NCBI GenBank assembly: GCA_964019135.1
Contig: OZ025253.1
Coordinates: 459,233-523,232 of the forward strand
Source of the DNA: Arenicola marina
Lineage: Eukaryota > Annelida > Polychaeta > Arenicolidae
Reading direction: 5' to 3'
Length of the DNA: 64,000 nucleotides
The position numbers and the translations under genes were made by a program. The notes beneath the pieces were generated by a model that saw nothing but the letters and a program-made list of their open reading frames with translations, was not told where the DNA came from and did no database searches. Positions within the stretch are counted from its first letter, which is position 1; the number at the start of each line of letters is the position of its first letter. Below, in pieces: positions 20,610-31,994 of the stretch.

Positions 20610-22805
20610 ATCTAAATCAATGAAATTATCGACCTCTAGAAATTAAATTATCGACAGCTACCTCTAGCTCACGATAGAAAGGGTGCGTGCGGCCCGACCA
20701 TAGATTAGCAAACTTCGCTCTCCCTGCGTAGACAAATGGTGCCCTTGCACTTCGTGTACCTTCCCGGTACATAAACAGGGCATCCAAGAACTCGAAGGCA
20801 ATATCAGCCATGAAGTTGTAAGAGTCGTCTTTGACCTCTGTCATGACGAACCTAAGGAAAGCCGACGGGGAGTGGTTCGGATTACCGATGAGGAGCTGCT
20901 TGCGCACATACGGCACCAAGAGCTCCTTTGTTATGGCATTTCTGGCAATCCGACATAGTCCCATCCTTTATGGTGGTCAGCGACCCTCTTTGCTGATTTC
21001 AGAGCGTTTTCCGACCTGAAATTGAATAAGAGGACCATGTCTTTGCAGAAGACTTTCCAACACAGTTCTACAATCCCCTTGAACATATTGATCTCCATAT
21101 GGCCAGGTCCTGGTTGCAACAGAACCCAGTCCTATTCCAGTTCGAACTGACGGCTTCCTGAGTGTGCTTCCTTCATGTGTGAATGTATTTGCGCCAACCC
21201 AGAGACGCTTTTGCTGCAAACAGTGCACATGTACGTACTCATGATTGTGCGGAGACACAATACATATGGAAGTCCATCACAGTAGACGGTGAGGCACTCT
21301 CTGGAGCCACCACCGTATCTCCGAATCCCGGCCTGTGCCCCAATATTCCGTAATACAATATTTACGGCATCGTACGAACAGGGACTGATGAAAACAGGGT
21401 CCAAGAGTGACGATTGAATTGCGTCTGCTTCCTGCGTGGGCGAACAGCCCATGTTGCCAGCACCTGCCCGTGCGAGACTGACGTGCACCTGATTGGTGGT
21501 TTTGTTCGCCACCATTCGGTACGTTTTGGGGGTAAAATGAGGGGCGTTTTATTCCTCAAAAGTGTCCTTTCCATCAACCCCAAGGGCTTCTGCTTGTGAG
21601 GTATTTAGCTTTTTCTTGCAGATTGGGCAATTTATTTTGTTCTTGGGATCTTCCAACGGTCCAACGCGTCGTCTATTTGGTCGCGATACTTATTGACGCT
21701 TTCTACACATATTTCCCTCTGCTCATTGGCCACTTTAGCCAATTTATCCACGAGATATGGATACAGGTGTTGACGAAAATGTACATCACGCACTTCTGGC
21801 ACTTTATCAACATATTTGACCGATTCTGTTTTGGGGGTGCGACTATTGCTAACGGCCCACACGCCTGGTTTTTTTCTAGCTCCCACTGCAAAGAACCATT
21901 CGCATCAGATTGGGAAAAGATAACCATTGTGATTATATGGCACTGGAATCCCCCCCCCCCTCCACTCCCAACTGCACGTGGCACGCTCTATGTAACACTC
22001 GGTTGTTGTCAAAAGCAGAAAATAGGTCTCCTGCTAATTCCAGATGTGTACCTCGGCCTAGGTTGCTTAACCACGTTTTCACAGATTGGTAAGACCCATG
22101 AGCACTGTTGTTTGCCAATGTATGAAGCGCTAACCTGCTGCCGGTTAAGCTGTACATCATTACTGACTCCCTGAAATGAAGGGGCATCACAAGCCTGGGC
22201 GCCGTTAGATTCATGATCGATTCTACCGTTTTACAGAGTTTGTTGTCAGTGTTAAATGACTGGTCCTCTGATTGCTGGAGAGATTGTGAGTTACTTTGTG
22301 CGACATTATTTACACCTTCTACAAACGACTTTATAACCCCGTTACGCTCCTTGACATATTCAGAAATTACCATATTGTTCAAACATTCAATGTCTCTAGC
22401 AAGGGACAAAGACAGACTGTCTTGTCGAATTGCTTCATGTTCGTTGATCCCCAGGGCATATGCCAGTTGCTTTTTCCTTGTGGTGCTCAAATTGTCTAAA
22501 TTTATGTCATCCAGATCAATAATAATGTTCTCAGTCTGCACGGCGACTGAATGATGTTGAAATTTAGCTTTCTTTGTCGCCACCGGATAACAAATGCTAT
22601 CATATCTCAACGCGATATCCTCCTCATTAGCTAAATCAGGGTATCTGGTCGCCACCTCCTTGCAGCAATCCGAGCAGCACCTGGCTTGTGAAACCGGTTG
22701 ATTGGCTGCAAAACTCCTGCCGCATAGCTCTGCAAGTTTTCGTGCGACTGCCCGTGGTGCTCTAGATGTCAGCTGTGAACTACATCCCCCTTCACTGTGC
22801 AGCAC
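20610..22805 (-). pseudogene. Putative transposase with an internal C2H2 zinc finger, several frame breaks
   Basis: On the minus strand one protein can be followed across at least five frame segments: 22805-21933 (290 codons, Cys-rich start with ARCCSDCCKE), 21984-21632, 21583-21132, 21119-20931 and 20964-20626. Landmarks in order are FDNN, a helical segment ending WKIPRTK, YCDGLPYVLC, a C2H2 finger (CTVC, then HSHMKEAH), PGPGHMEINM, DHHKGW and FANLWSGRTHPFYRELE near the end. The Asp of CDGLPY and acidic residues near PGPGHMEINM are candidate catalytic positions of an RNase-H-like transposase; that is inference from position between inverted repeats, since I do not recognise the family. The breaks imply this copy is inactive. 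It could instead be a captured host-type gene, but the flanking ends argue for a transposase. Confidence 0.6.
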
Positions 22806-23682
22806 CTCGCTTGCACATCGTGCCCGGAATTTGGCATGCTGCCAATGCTAAAATGATGTCGGAAATTTGAAGATATTAATACACTAAGTAATTTGCAAAT
22901 GATAGTTATGATGTTCTCAACAGCTGTATGATCCTGTATAAACAGGTACATTTTGAAGAACTTACTTTACTGTAGCCCTACAAAAACCAGTGCGGGTGTC
23001 TCTCCTGCCCCCCCCCCCCCCCCCCCTCTGATTTATCGCGCTTGTGGTGTGGGCGCTTCAGCAACAATTTATGCATAATCGCAATTATATTGATAACCGT
23101 ACAAAAAATGTTGAGGGTTACTTGACGTTAAAATTTTTTTTGGGAAAAACTGAACTTATACACACCAAAAGCTCTAGAAGTTAACAAAATATATGAACTA
23201 GTTTAATTGCTGTTACATCACAGTTGTCAAAAACTAAACAATAAGTACAATAAAAGTACGCCACCTAAAATCCGATCATTGCGCATTATGACCGACACGG
23301 CATGCCATAATGTGAGCCTGATAACAACGTCTATATTTTCCAATCGCGTCAATGGATCTTAAATCGCGTCGACAGTTTTGTTGAAAATTTAACTCTGCAT
23401 GTCGTATTAACGGTTTCATGCCCTCCAAGTTTAAATTCTGCCCTCCAAATGTATTTTATGCATGTAGCTGACCACAGTGGTGATGAACGTATTGTCGTAA
23501 AAAAATTTGTCATGTCACAAGGTCATGTAACTAGGTCATGACCTGTCCCTAATATCTTGAACTAACTTTAGAAACTTTTGGCGAATCAAAAGATTCGGTA
23601 CAATTCGATATATGATATCTTTTGTAACGTGCCTCATAAACGGTTGAGCGGAATTAAATGAATATGATGACGTCAGTCGACT

Positions 23683-23759
23683 TCCCTCGATCGAGGGAAA
23701 AGTACGCGGTTTACCCTCGTTCTAGGGATATCCCTCGATCAAGGGTCGTCTTCGACCTG
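23683..23759 (-). repeat. Right terminal inverted repeat with subterminal repeats
   Basis: CCCTCGATCGAGGG, then CCCTCGTTCTAGGG and CCCTCGATCAAGGG, then GTCGTCTTCGACCTG at the end. Fewer subterminal units (about three) than at the left end. Confidence 0.8.
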
Positions 23760-24680
23760 TGTATTATTGCTGCAGAATTTGAAAAATATGGACATTTCGC
23801 TGTCGAATTATGACACAATTAATGGAAGAGTTGAGCGAAAAAAAATAACATTTAATTCTGATGGTTAAATTTGACGTGGGGCAGAGGGACCAACAACGTC
23901 ACATGGGGCTAGCATTAGGCTACACGTGCTCACCTTGACATGTAGGAATATTGGCGCAAGTGCCCCCAGGCAAGCCCACTTCTCGAGGGGCACAACGGTG
24001 TCCATGCACAGTTCTTTAGACGTCAGTCGGGAATCGACTGTAGCTATTATCATGTGTGCGCATACAATCATAGTGTTTACGTATTCTATATACCTTGTTA
24101 TCTTCTGACATCAAGAAAGTGTGTCAACACTAAGTTGTTTCGGTTATATTTTCGCGAAGAAATGTTGGAGCATAGTCTTTTCGTATGCGTATGCAGCGCC
24201 ACCTGGCGAGTCCCGCCATCATTTGAACCATTTGTAGCCTGGGTCCCAGACTTTGTGAATTACCCCTGTTACCTGTGACAGAGGGCGCTGCTGTTGTCCT
24301 TAAGTTCAAAGTGAGCGACTGACAAGCGGAGATTCCTATGCTAACGGAGCGGGGAACCAAGTTGCATTTACAGGTACCGGCATGCGCCAAAAACAAATAT
24401 GGCGGACGGTAGATTATTACCTTTATCCTTGAAAAGTTCCAAAATGGAGCGCCATCATGCGGTAGCCGTCAGATGGCAGCACAACTTAAGACCAAATTTG
24501 GTCGCGACGCCTGGCGAAGCGATGCACTTTCGAGATAGGGCTGTACAGTCAATTCGGGATCTTATCGAGACCCCACGAGACAGGGATATCAACGGCCTGT
24601 ACGTGCTGCCTACCTTCCGGTTGTTTGCCTTCACTCGCCTCACACACAAAATCGGCTAAAGCTGTCCTTGGAAGCACAAC

Positions 24681-24852
24681 TGTATAATGATAAAGTAGTC
24701 AACGAAAGGCGCTACTTTTACATCATTTAATATCAAATCAAAAACATCCTTCAAAGATGGAAAAGACAAAAGTTCCTCCTCCCACATCCGTTACAACGCG
24801 TAGCCATGACGCTCAATGCCAGGTTTTGTCATAACGTCCTCGTTATTCCACA
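24681..24852 (-). repeat. 3' LTR of the Gypsy element
   Basis: 172 bp with no difference seen from the 5' LTR. The reading frame of the polyprotein terminates about 10 bp inside it, at 24843. Confidence 0.95.
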
Positions 24853-27800
24853 TCCCCCCTTCCCCCAACGGGGAGGCCCGAAGTGCTAGGGCCGATGCGG
24901 CAGCTGTAGTCGTGGAAGGACCCACGGAGAGATGGAGAGAGGGCGCGGCGTGGACGGCGCTCTCGAGTGCTGCTGCGGGGTGGCTGGGGTGGGGAGGTGG
25001 TAGCAGGTGTGTCGGCCTTGGGCGACGCCGGCACAGTCTTGGTGGGCACGAGGTCATTGACAACCGGCACGGCAGGAGGCGGCCCCTCGAGGACTGTCTC
25101 AGGGCAGACTACCCTCGAGTCCTCGGGATTATTCTGCCCGGGAGGAGCGACCTGCGGGTCGGTGACCATGGGGGATGACGGAGCCGGGGTAAGGGGTAGG
25201 ATTGTAGGTCGCGCATCGAAGGGTGTGTGCTTTCGTAGAAAGCGGCGGTTGCGTAAGGTGCACCTGCCCGATCCGTCCAAGCGAACGACATACTGATGGT
25301 GGTCACGTGACTCAACAATGCGGCCGGTTTTGTCCCAGCGCCGAGGATGATTGCCGGTCTGGTTCTGGACGGATACAAAGTCTCCAACCGTAAGCGGTGG
25401 CAGGAGGTTGGTGTGTTCGTTGTAGCGTTCGATGGCCTTGATGTGACGGTGGGCGAGGGCTCGTTCTCGGTCCTCGGCCAGGGTTAGCCATTCCTTGCGG
25501 ATCCGAAGCAGGCTGGGAAGATTGGGTATATGGTCGCGTAGTGTGCGCCCGTAGAGCAGCTGAGCTGGTGACAGCTCTAGACCCGGCAGGGGTGTGTTCC
25601 GGTATTGTAGGAGGGCTCTGGCGAAGCCGTCGGTGTCGAGCCCGCCGTTTGCTGACATGTTGGACATCAAGAGGCGCTTCGCCGTCTTGACCGCGGCCTC
25701 GGCTCTACCGTTGCTCTGGGCATAGTAAGCAGAAGAGAGGCGCCATGTCACGCCCCACTGCTGGAGGAATCGCTGGACGTGATGGGAGGGAAATGGCTGT
25801 CCTCCATCTGTGGCTAATTCCGCAGGTGCGCCGTATATCCCAAACAGCGTGCGGAGTTCTCGGCACAGGGATTTTGAATCGGTATGTAGAGAGTCGCATT
25901 TGGCGATTGACAACCATCCTGTCTACCGATCGGCGTAGGCTAGGTAGCGATGGCCTTGTAAATCAAAGTAATCAGCGACAGCGAATTCGAACGGATAAGC
26001 TGGGGCAGGCGATGGCCTCATAGCTTCTGGGGCCTGTGATGGGGCGATCTTGTTGCAGGAGTGGCATTGTGCCCTGCGGGAGGAAATGGCAGAGTTCATC
26101 CCGGGCCAGAACACGCTGCGGGCGGCCCTGGCTTTCATGCCGGCGACACCCTGGTGGGCGGCGTGCAGGCCGTCGAGGGCCTCCTTTCTGAGGGACGGCG
26201 GGATGAGGACACGATCATTGTAGGTGCATATGCCTTCGTAAGAGCTGAGGTGGTCCCGGTAGCGCCAGTATGGGCGGATCTCCTCTGGTAGCTCATTCTC
26301 TGAGTTTGGGAAACCGTTGGTGATGGTGGTCGAGAGGCAGGTCATCGTGGCATCGGAGATGGAGGCCTCTCTGACGCGACCCAAAGTGATAGCAGAGGCG
26401 ACGACGTCATCTGTATCATGAATGGCGTTTAGTGAAGCTAGGATGGATGAGTCACACTGACTGGCGAGGATGTCTGACTCAAGGCAATCAGTAGGTGAGG
26501 CTGCAACGCGGAGGGCATCGGCATGCGAGTTCCCTGTTGGGAGGCGGGAGCAGGCATCTGCGCTCTTCTGTGAGGCGCCAGGAATGTGTTTGATGTCGAA
26601 GGCGAACGGTAGGGTTTTCTCCTTTAGTCGGAATAGCCTGGGGTTTTTGATGGAATCTAGGCTCGAATCACCAAGAATTTTAACGAGAAGTTTATGATCA
26701 GTGGCGATGAGCAGGTCCTTGCAACCCAGAACAAACATACGACACTTCTGCAGGCCGTAGGCAACGGCAAGTGCCTCACCCTCAGTAGGGGCGTAGCGGC
26801 TCTCAGCGTCCGTGGTGAACCGTGAACCGGCGAAAATTAGCCGCCATCCGTCGTTGCAACAGAGCGGAGCATCCGTCAAGGGGCAGTGGCAGTGCTTCTG
26901 AGTGAGTGTGAACCCCAGGCCTTTCTTGGACCAGTCCGTGGACAGGCAAGTGTAGCGAGTGCGCTCGAAGGTTTGTACACCTTTTTCGACCAATTTGATG
27001 ATCTCCTGCCTGCTCTTCTCGAAACATGCGTCCAGGGCGCTATCCCAGTACCATTTTCCTGGTGTCAGGAGCTCGCGAAATGGCTGCATTGCCTCAGTTG
27101 TAAACAGGCTATAGGCAACTTGGTTTACCAGGCCGAACCAGGATCTAGCGTCGGTGATATTCGAAGGCGTGGGAAAGTTGCGAATTGCATCAAGGATTGC
27201 CGGCGATGGTTGGACGCCATGTTGCGTGACGGTGAATCCGGCGAATTCTATCTCTGGCCTGGAGAACTTAAATTTTGAAGGGTTGAATACCACACCGTTC
27301 TTTGCACATAGGGCGATGTAATCGACGGTGTGCCAGAAGGCGTTTTCAATGGAACTGTCCCAGAGGAGGCTGTCATCGATACACTTAGTTTTACGTTCTA
27401 CGTCGGTTGTGATGTCGTCATAACACTTGGTGTAGCCGTCCCCTGCCACATGAGATCCTTGTGGAGCACGTAGGTATCGATAGCGGCCCCATTCCGTGAT
27501 GAAAGTGGTGGCGGCGCTAGCAGAGGGGTTGAGGCGCATCGAGTGGTAGCCGTTCCAGCAGTCCAGAGTCGTCATCCAGCAGTTGCGTGGGACCTGAGAG
27601 ACCTGGTGGAAAGGAGCGGGTGTGTGATGGGTGAGCCTGTAGGTGGCTGTGTTGAGAGCCTGTAGATCAACTGTGCGACGAGGTGAGCCATCCTTCTTAG
27701 GTACGACGACCATGCGCGAGCACCAGATGGTAGGGGTGCCAGGAGGCACCGCTTCAATGATCCCAAGGCGGACGTCCCTGTCAAGGTCAGCCTTTACTTT

Positions 27801-29744
27801 TTCTTTCCAGTGGTGTGGCACTGGTATGGGTGTATGGTGAGCCATAGGTTTGGCGTCTGGGCGGAAGTGGATCTCTAGTGGGGCTCCAGTCATATGGGGC
27901 AAGGGCTGATGCCCGCATACGTTGAACGCGCTGCTTGCGTATCGTTTAAGAAGCCAGTTCTCTAGTTTGGTGATGTTGTCTGGATGTGGTGGGAAAGGCA
28001 GCTTGTCCGGTTTAGGAGGAGGTGCCTCGCGCGTCGGGCAATCACAGCTGGTGTTGGAAGCCGCAATGGTTGAGGGTGCTGCGTGAGGGAAGGTTTCCGA
28101 TATGGCTCCCAGTTCCCTGAGGGCCTTCTCTGAGATGAACAGTCCCGCGACGTTGTCGGCGACGTAGATCTGTTCACGTGTGGTTCGTCCGCTCAACGTG
28201 ATGGCCGCGTAGAATACCCCTGTGATGCTCACAGATGATTGAGTCACACAATTGATGGTGTGTGAGGTGGGCACCAGCTCAAAGGGTTTGATGCCCATGG
28301 CCTGGGCAATATGAGGGCCGCATGCACACGTTTGGGCGCCGGTGTCAGCAATGGCTTCGACTTCTGTTTCGTGTACGGCCGATGACAGGGGCTTATTGTA
28401 AGCTTTGTGAGTATCGGCCATGGGACGTAGCTGCACTTTTACTTTGGGAAGGCATCGAGGCGTCCTGTGGACGAAGCGGTTTTCTTCTGATGTCCACTCC
28501 ATATGTGGGACGACTATAGTTTTGTGGAGTCTTGAGGAGTGAGACAACACGTGGGTAGCGCGACGCCAGGCCTTAGAGTTTTGGCGAAGGCTGTCAGCGG
28601 TATACGCCTGGTCTTGGGGAGTGTTTAAGGATAAGATCCATGAGGACGAGGAGGGGATAGCATTTACATCGCTCTTGATAGCCGGATTTGACGCATCCAC
28701 TTTCTTCCTGCAGACAGTCGCGAGGTGTGCCTTGATGCCGCAGTGGTCGCATATTGAGTCCCGCGCCGGGCAGTGTAGGTGGCGCGGGTGATCAGTGCCA
28801 CGGCCATGTTCTTTGCTGCCACATCCTGGACAACCGACTGGTTTCAGTGCCTCCCTGTTCTTGTATTGCTGGGGGCCGCGTGATTTTTTAGACTTCTTGT
28901 ATGAGGATTGTTGAGCAGCTAATGTCGAATCCCCACCGAGTTGTTCTTTCGCGCGCTTGCCGTCCTCCAGTGCTTGAACGAGGTCGAGCTTCTCTTGGAA
29001 AGAGCCCAACTGTGACGATTTAGCCAGGATTTCCCCTTGGATGTCTTTGTCCACCAGGCCTACGGTGAGCTGGTCGGAAACCATCTCCTGTGAGTAATTG
29101 TTGACGACGCCACAAGCGTGGTTGCAGCATGTGAAGGAGAAGTTGCAGTGCTCCGCCTTGGCTTTAAGTTTGGAGACAAATTGTTGGACGGGGCAATCTG
29201 GCTCTTGCTGTAGGGCATAGAATTCTTGGCGATGCACCGATTGGTTTTTGCCTTTAACTGCGAGCCGTTTAATGTTTTGTGTGAGGGCTTCTTCGGACAG
29301 CGTGTCTATGGTGCCCGCGCCCACGTAGTTGAACAGCTCCAGCCTGAGGTCCTGGGAGCAACACGCACGTAACTCTTCCGCCGCTGAGGCCGGTAGATCC
29401 GCCCTGCGCTTGTACAATTGCCACTCGTTGATGAAAAAAGCCCAGAATGACTCAGAGCAGCCCAGGTCTAATGATGGACGATCAGGGCGTTTGACAGACG
29501 TGGAGCCGGGTGCCGGGGGCGTGGTAGCTCTTTCCTGTTGCGTATGCTGAATCGTCAGGGTTTGGAGTAGCTGTGTGAATTGATCGGCCGTCAGGGTAAT
29601 GGGGTTGGAGGGTGGTGTTGCAGCAGGTGTCCCCGAGGAAGTGTTTGCTTCCTCTTTATCGCCCATGATGTGTGTGGGGTGCGTTAAACAGACCCGGATG
29701 CTTACGTGTATGGCGACGAGAGGACCGATGGGGGTGCTGAACAA
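24843..29744 (-). pseudogene. Gag-pol polyprotein of the Gypsy element, one in-frame stop
   Basis: One reading frame of 1273 codons, a TAG at 25923-25925, then 359 further codons in the same frame. Gag: likely start at the second Met (27, codon 29664-29666); a zinc knuckle CDHCGIKAHLATVC (332-345, CX2CX4HX4C) preceded by a CPGC-type finger. Protease: ADTGA at about 466-470. Reverse transcriptase: LDCWNGYHS about 727 and CIDDSLLWD about 788, where the usual Tyr-x-Asp-Asp is Cys-Ile-Asp-Asp. RNase H: STDWSKKGLG with Asp937, then Glu990 and ATDHKLL. Integrase: His/His/Cys/Cys finger (HAAHQG about 1194, CHSC 1227-1230), first catalytic Asp1258 in VADYFD. After the stop come ATDGGQPF and YYAQSNGRAEA, 35 residues between Asp and Glu as in D,D-35-E. 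No frameshift was found. The stop separates the first catalytic Asp from the other two, so integrase is cut unless the stop is read through. Confidence 0.92.
24853..24866 (-). other. Polypurine tract
   Basis: The minus strand reads GGGGGAAGGGGGGA immediately before the 3' LTR, the standard plus-strand primer position. Confidence 0.85.
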
Positions 29745-29756
29745 TCTGTGGACGTT

Positions 29757-29774
29757 ATCCTGCCGACTGCGCCA
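29757..29774 (-). other. Primer-binding site, matches a tRNA-Ser 3' end
   Basis: Directly next to the 5' LTR, the minus strand reads TGGCGCAGTCGGCAGGAT, which is complementary to a tRNA 3' end of the form ATCCTGCCGACTGCGCCA. This fits animal tRNA-Ser acceptor and T-arm sequence as I recall it. Confidence 0.7.
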
Positions 29775-29946
29775 TGTATAATGATAAAGTAGTCAACGAA
29801 AGGCGCTACTTTTACATCATTTAATATCAAATCAAAAACATCCTTCAAAGATGGAAAAGACAAAAGTTCCTCCTCCCACATCCGTTACAACGCGTAGCCA
29901 TGACGCTCAATGCCAGGTTTTGTCATAACGTCCTCGTTATTCCACA
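29775..29946 (-). repeat. 5' LTR of the Gypsy element
   Basis: 172 bp; read on the minus strand it begins TGTGGAATAACGAGG and ends CATTATACA (TG...CA ends). No difference from the other LTR was seen. Confidence 0.95.
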
Positions 29947-30092
29947 ACAACTAACCACTGAAGTTCTGTGCATATCCGAATTATAACCATCCGAGTAGAT
30001 TTATGTAATGTATGAGCAGTTAGGCAGTTGATAAACCAGTATGCGGTTGTCTCATGAGTGACTGTCAGTGTCAGGCCGACAGGCGATCTAAT

Positions 30093-31051
30093 AGAGCTAT
30101 ACAGTTCTCGCGATCGGGCTGCGAGACTTCAGTTTTGGTGACAAACAAACACACGTGCTCCATGTTGAAGTATAAGCAGCTATAAGTCAATTTCTTTCCA
30201 GGTTTATGCTAAAGACTATGAGTACCATTTCACTAAACATGTCTATGGGAGATATACGTTAAAATATTTGGAGGCGATGATGCGCAGAACTTTGGGAATA
30301 TACAAGGAAAAATCCGTCTTCAAAACACTCGAACGCTAAAAATAACGTTCTAAATTTAGCCCTGCACCCGGGCTTTCGCAAGTTCACAAAACAGCGAGTG
30401 ACGTCACAGGGTTTCGCGTGCCTCCGCGGTAACAAAAATGGCGAGAGCAAGTGATCGACTTAACCATTCCGCTGTCAAAATGTGCAGTGCATAGAGTAAA
30501 AACACACGGGTGCGTCATTAAACCACATGGTAAAGATAAAATAAGACCAGTTGGATATTTTCGTATCACTTTTGGATCACGAAAAGACCAAGTTTCTTCA
30601 TTTTTGTAAGTTTTCTGTTTGAAGCGTTGCGCCAACGTTGTCACCGGGGAGAGTCCGTGCGACGTCATAATGCCTCGTTTTCGTAGGAAATGCAAAAAAA
30701 CGTTAGTTTCTCAGTCGTATTGTCCCGTCGTAACAAATATTCGTCATTGTGATGGCGCAAACAAATAACAAATATGTCATCTATTAGTTTTGTGAAGCTA
30801 TATTTCTTAAATATTCTTAATTATATCGCCAGGCCTTCCGCAATGGACCCACCCCTCGGCGCCTGGCTCTTGCGCAGGTAGTCTGGTTCCCAGTCTCACT
30901 CTTTGCGTAACATACACGTCACGCCTACGTCACAGATAGTCAGGATACCAGTGTGCGCAGAGATTCTAAACTCGTTCCGAACACGTGCTTCGTTTGTTTG
31001 TCCCCAAAATGAGTAAACCGGAAGTCTAAGCCAACGAGACTATATAGCCCT
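30093..31051. mobile_element. Non-autonomous terminal-inverted-repeat element, module A (copy 1)
   Basis: The ends AGAGCTATACAGTTCTCG and (inverted) AGGGCTATATAGTCTCG are inverted relatives, each followed internally by GGGGACAAACAAAC-type sequence. The relative at 41990-42250 lacks the element and has a single AT where this copy has AT on both sides. About 960 bp, no coding capacity. An inverted copy lies at 36979-37959. Confidence 0.65.
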
Positions 31052-31065
31052 ATGTGCTGCGCAGG

Positions 31066-31525
31066 GTTTTCCATGTCGTATGACGTAATAATAATCATGA
31101 CGCGCGTGTCTGCGCGCGGTATCTATGGTTACGTAACAACGCTCCTTATATGGACTGAGCAGGTGAGGACAATGGTGCTCCGTTTGTCGTAGAACCGTAA
31201 ACATCGATGATTTGGCTCAAAATACAACGCTTCAACAGTCTCATCGAACGAACCACATGCATTATGGAGAGATAAATGTCTTATCTTTAACTATATTATG
31301 ATTTTATAGTTAACAATGCCTGGACCAAAGCAAACAAGAAATAGTTTCATACCCACTCGATTCTTTACGTACAAACCGCGCAGCTGGCCGGTTCCCAACA
31401 CTAAAATGTTGACCATAATGAGTGCGCGTCACGCATTTGAAGCAAGGTACCAGCGTGATGCGCACTCGTTCTAAGAGCACGTGTTTTTTTGTTGGTCCCC
31501 AAAAGACCTAAACCGGAAATATTAG
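31066..31525. repeat. Module B, copy 1
   Basis: About 450 bp, bounded by CATGACGCGCGTGTCTGCGC on the left and by inverted terminal motifs around GCACGTGTTTTTTTGTTGG and GACCTAAACCGG on the right. It matches 37960-38404 in the opposite orientation (for example GGTATCTATGGTTACGTAAC against GTTACGTAACCATAGATACC). It is absent from the relative at 41990-42250. No coding capacity seen. Confidence 0.6.
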
Positions 31526-31994
31526 GGCACTTCAGTTCTCGCGGGTTCTACTTCCGGCCTGGCATTTTGGGGACAAACAAACGAACACGTGTTTTTTGTT
31601 CAGTGCGCAGCCTGACTCGCCCCCTGCGTAACAATGGATAACGCGCGCAGAGGGCTGTCATACTAGTTACGACATAGGACGCGGAACCAGGCAAACAAGG
31701 GGTGGGTTGCAATTCGTCTTTCGTGCATCCTAAATAAAGAACTTAACTTTTTCGTGTCGATATGTTGGTAGATGACACTTGAAACATGTCATTTTCCATA
31801 ATACTGGCCACGTTCAGTAAACTAGGCGCACAACAGGTAGATGATTTCCCAATGTTTACACTGATCTGGAGTGATCGGGTGACAGGTATGGACAGCCTTT
31901 GCCGTCCGAATTACAGTTTTTTTCAATCCTGAATGCAACTACCATTCAACTAGGCAAATTTCAAAAGAACAACGTTGTAAATTTACTGTGTTAA

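Larger units (their letters stand above)
19432..23759 (-). mobile_element. 4.3-kb DNA transposon, family not recognised
   Basis: The left end starts CAGGTCGAAGACGACCC and the right end is its inverted copy (27 of 29 bases match). A perfect 5-bp target duplication TGTAT flanks it (19427-19431 and 23760-23764). The related locus at 42782-42840, read on the other strand, runs straight through this point with one copy of the target, which supports the boundaries. Inside are a decayed minus-strand gene (20610-22805) and about 1.1 kb (left) and 0.9 kb (right) of AT-rich non-coding DNA. A 5-bp target with CAGG termini does not match a superfamily I can name with confidence. Confidence 0.85.
24681..29946 (-). 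mobile_element. Ty3/Gypsy LTR retrotransposon, nearly intact and young
   Basis: 5266 bp bounded by two 172-bp LTRs in which I see no difference, and by the 5-bp target duplication ACAAC (24676-24680 and 29947-29951). The coding strand is minus, so the 5' LTR is the right one. A primer-binding site and polypurine tract lie in the expected places. The gag-pol order protease, reverse transcriptase, RNase H, integrase is the Ty3/Gypsy order. No envelope gene is present. Indistinguishable LTRs mean insertion was recent relative to the substitution rate. It inserted into the dispersed host repeat, not into the neighbouring DNA transposon. Confidence 0.95.
19345..30090. repeat. Dispersed host repeat split by two nested transposons
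   Basis: Host fragments at 19345-19431, 23760-23890 with 24535-24680, and 29947-30090 are collinear with an inverted relative at about 41990-42900. Shared phrases include CACGGTTGACC, TAGATTGAATATTG, GATGGTTAAATTTGACGTGG, AGGCGAGTGAAGGCAAACA and GTGACTGTCAGTG. Removing the two transposons and one copy of each target duplication joins these pieces in the same order as in that relative. About 640 bp at 23892-24535 is extra here and resembles parts of 52237-53165. Host fragments contain no gene. Confidence 0.75.

Noticed and set aside
21596..22174. 192-codon plus-strand frame inside the DNA transposon
   Set aside because: It is antisense to the decayed transposase, whose motifs and collinear segments read on the minus strand.
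24816..27278. Plus-strand frames of 76-130 codons over the Gypsy element
   Set aside because: Shadows of the minus-strand polyprotein.
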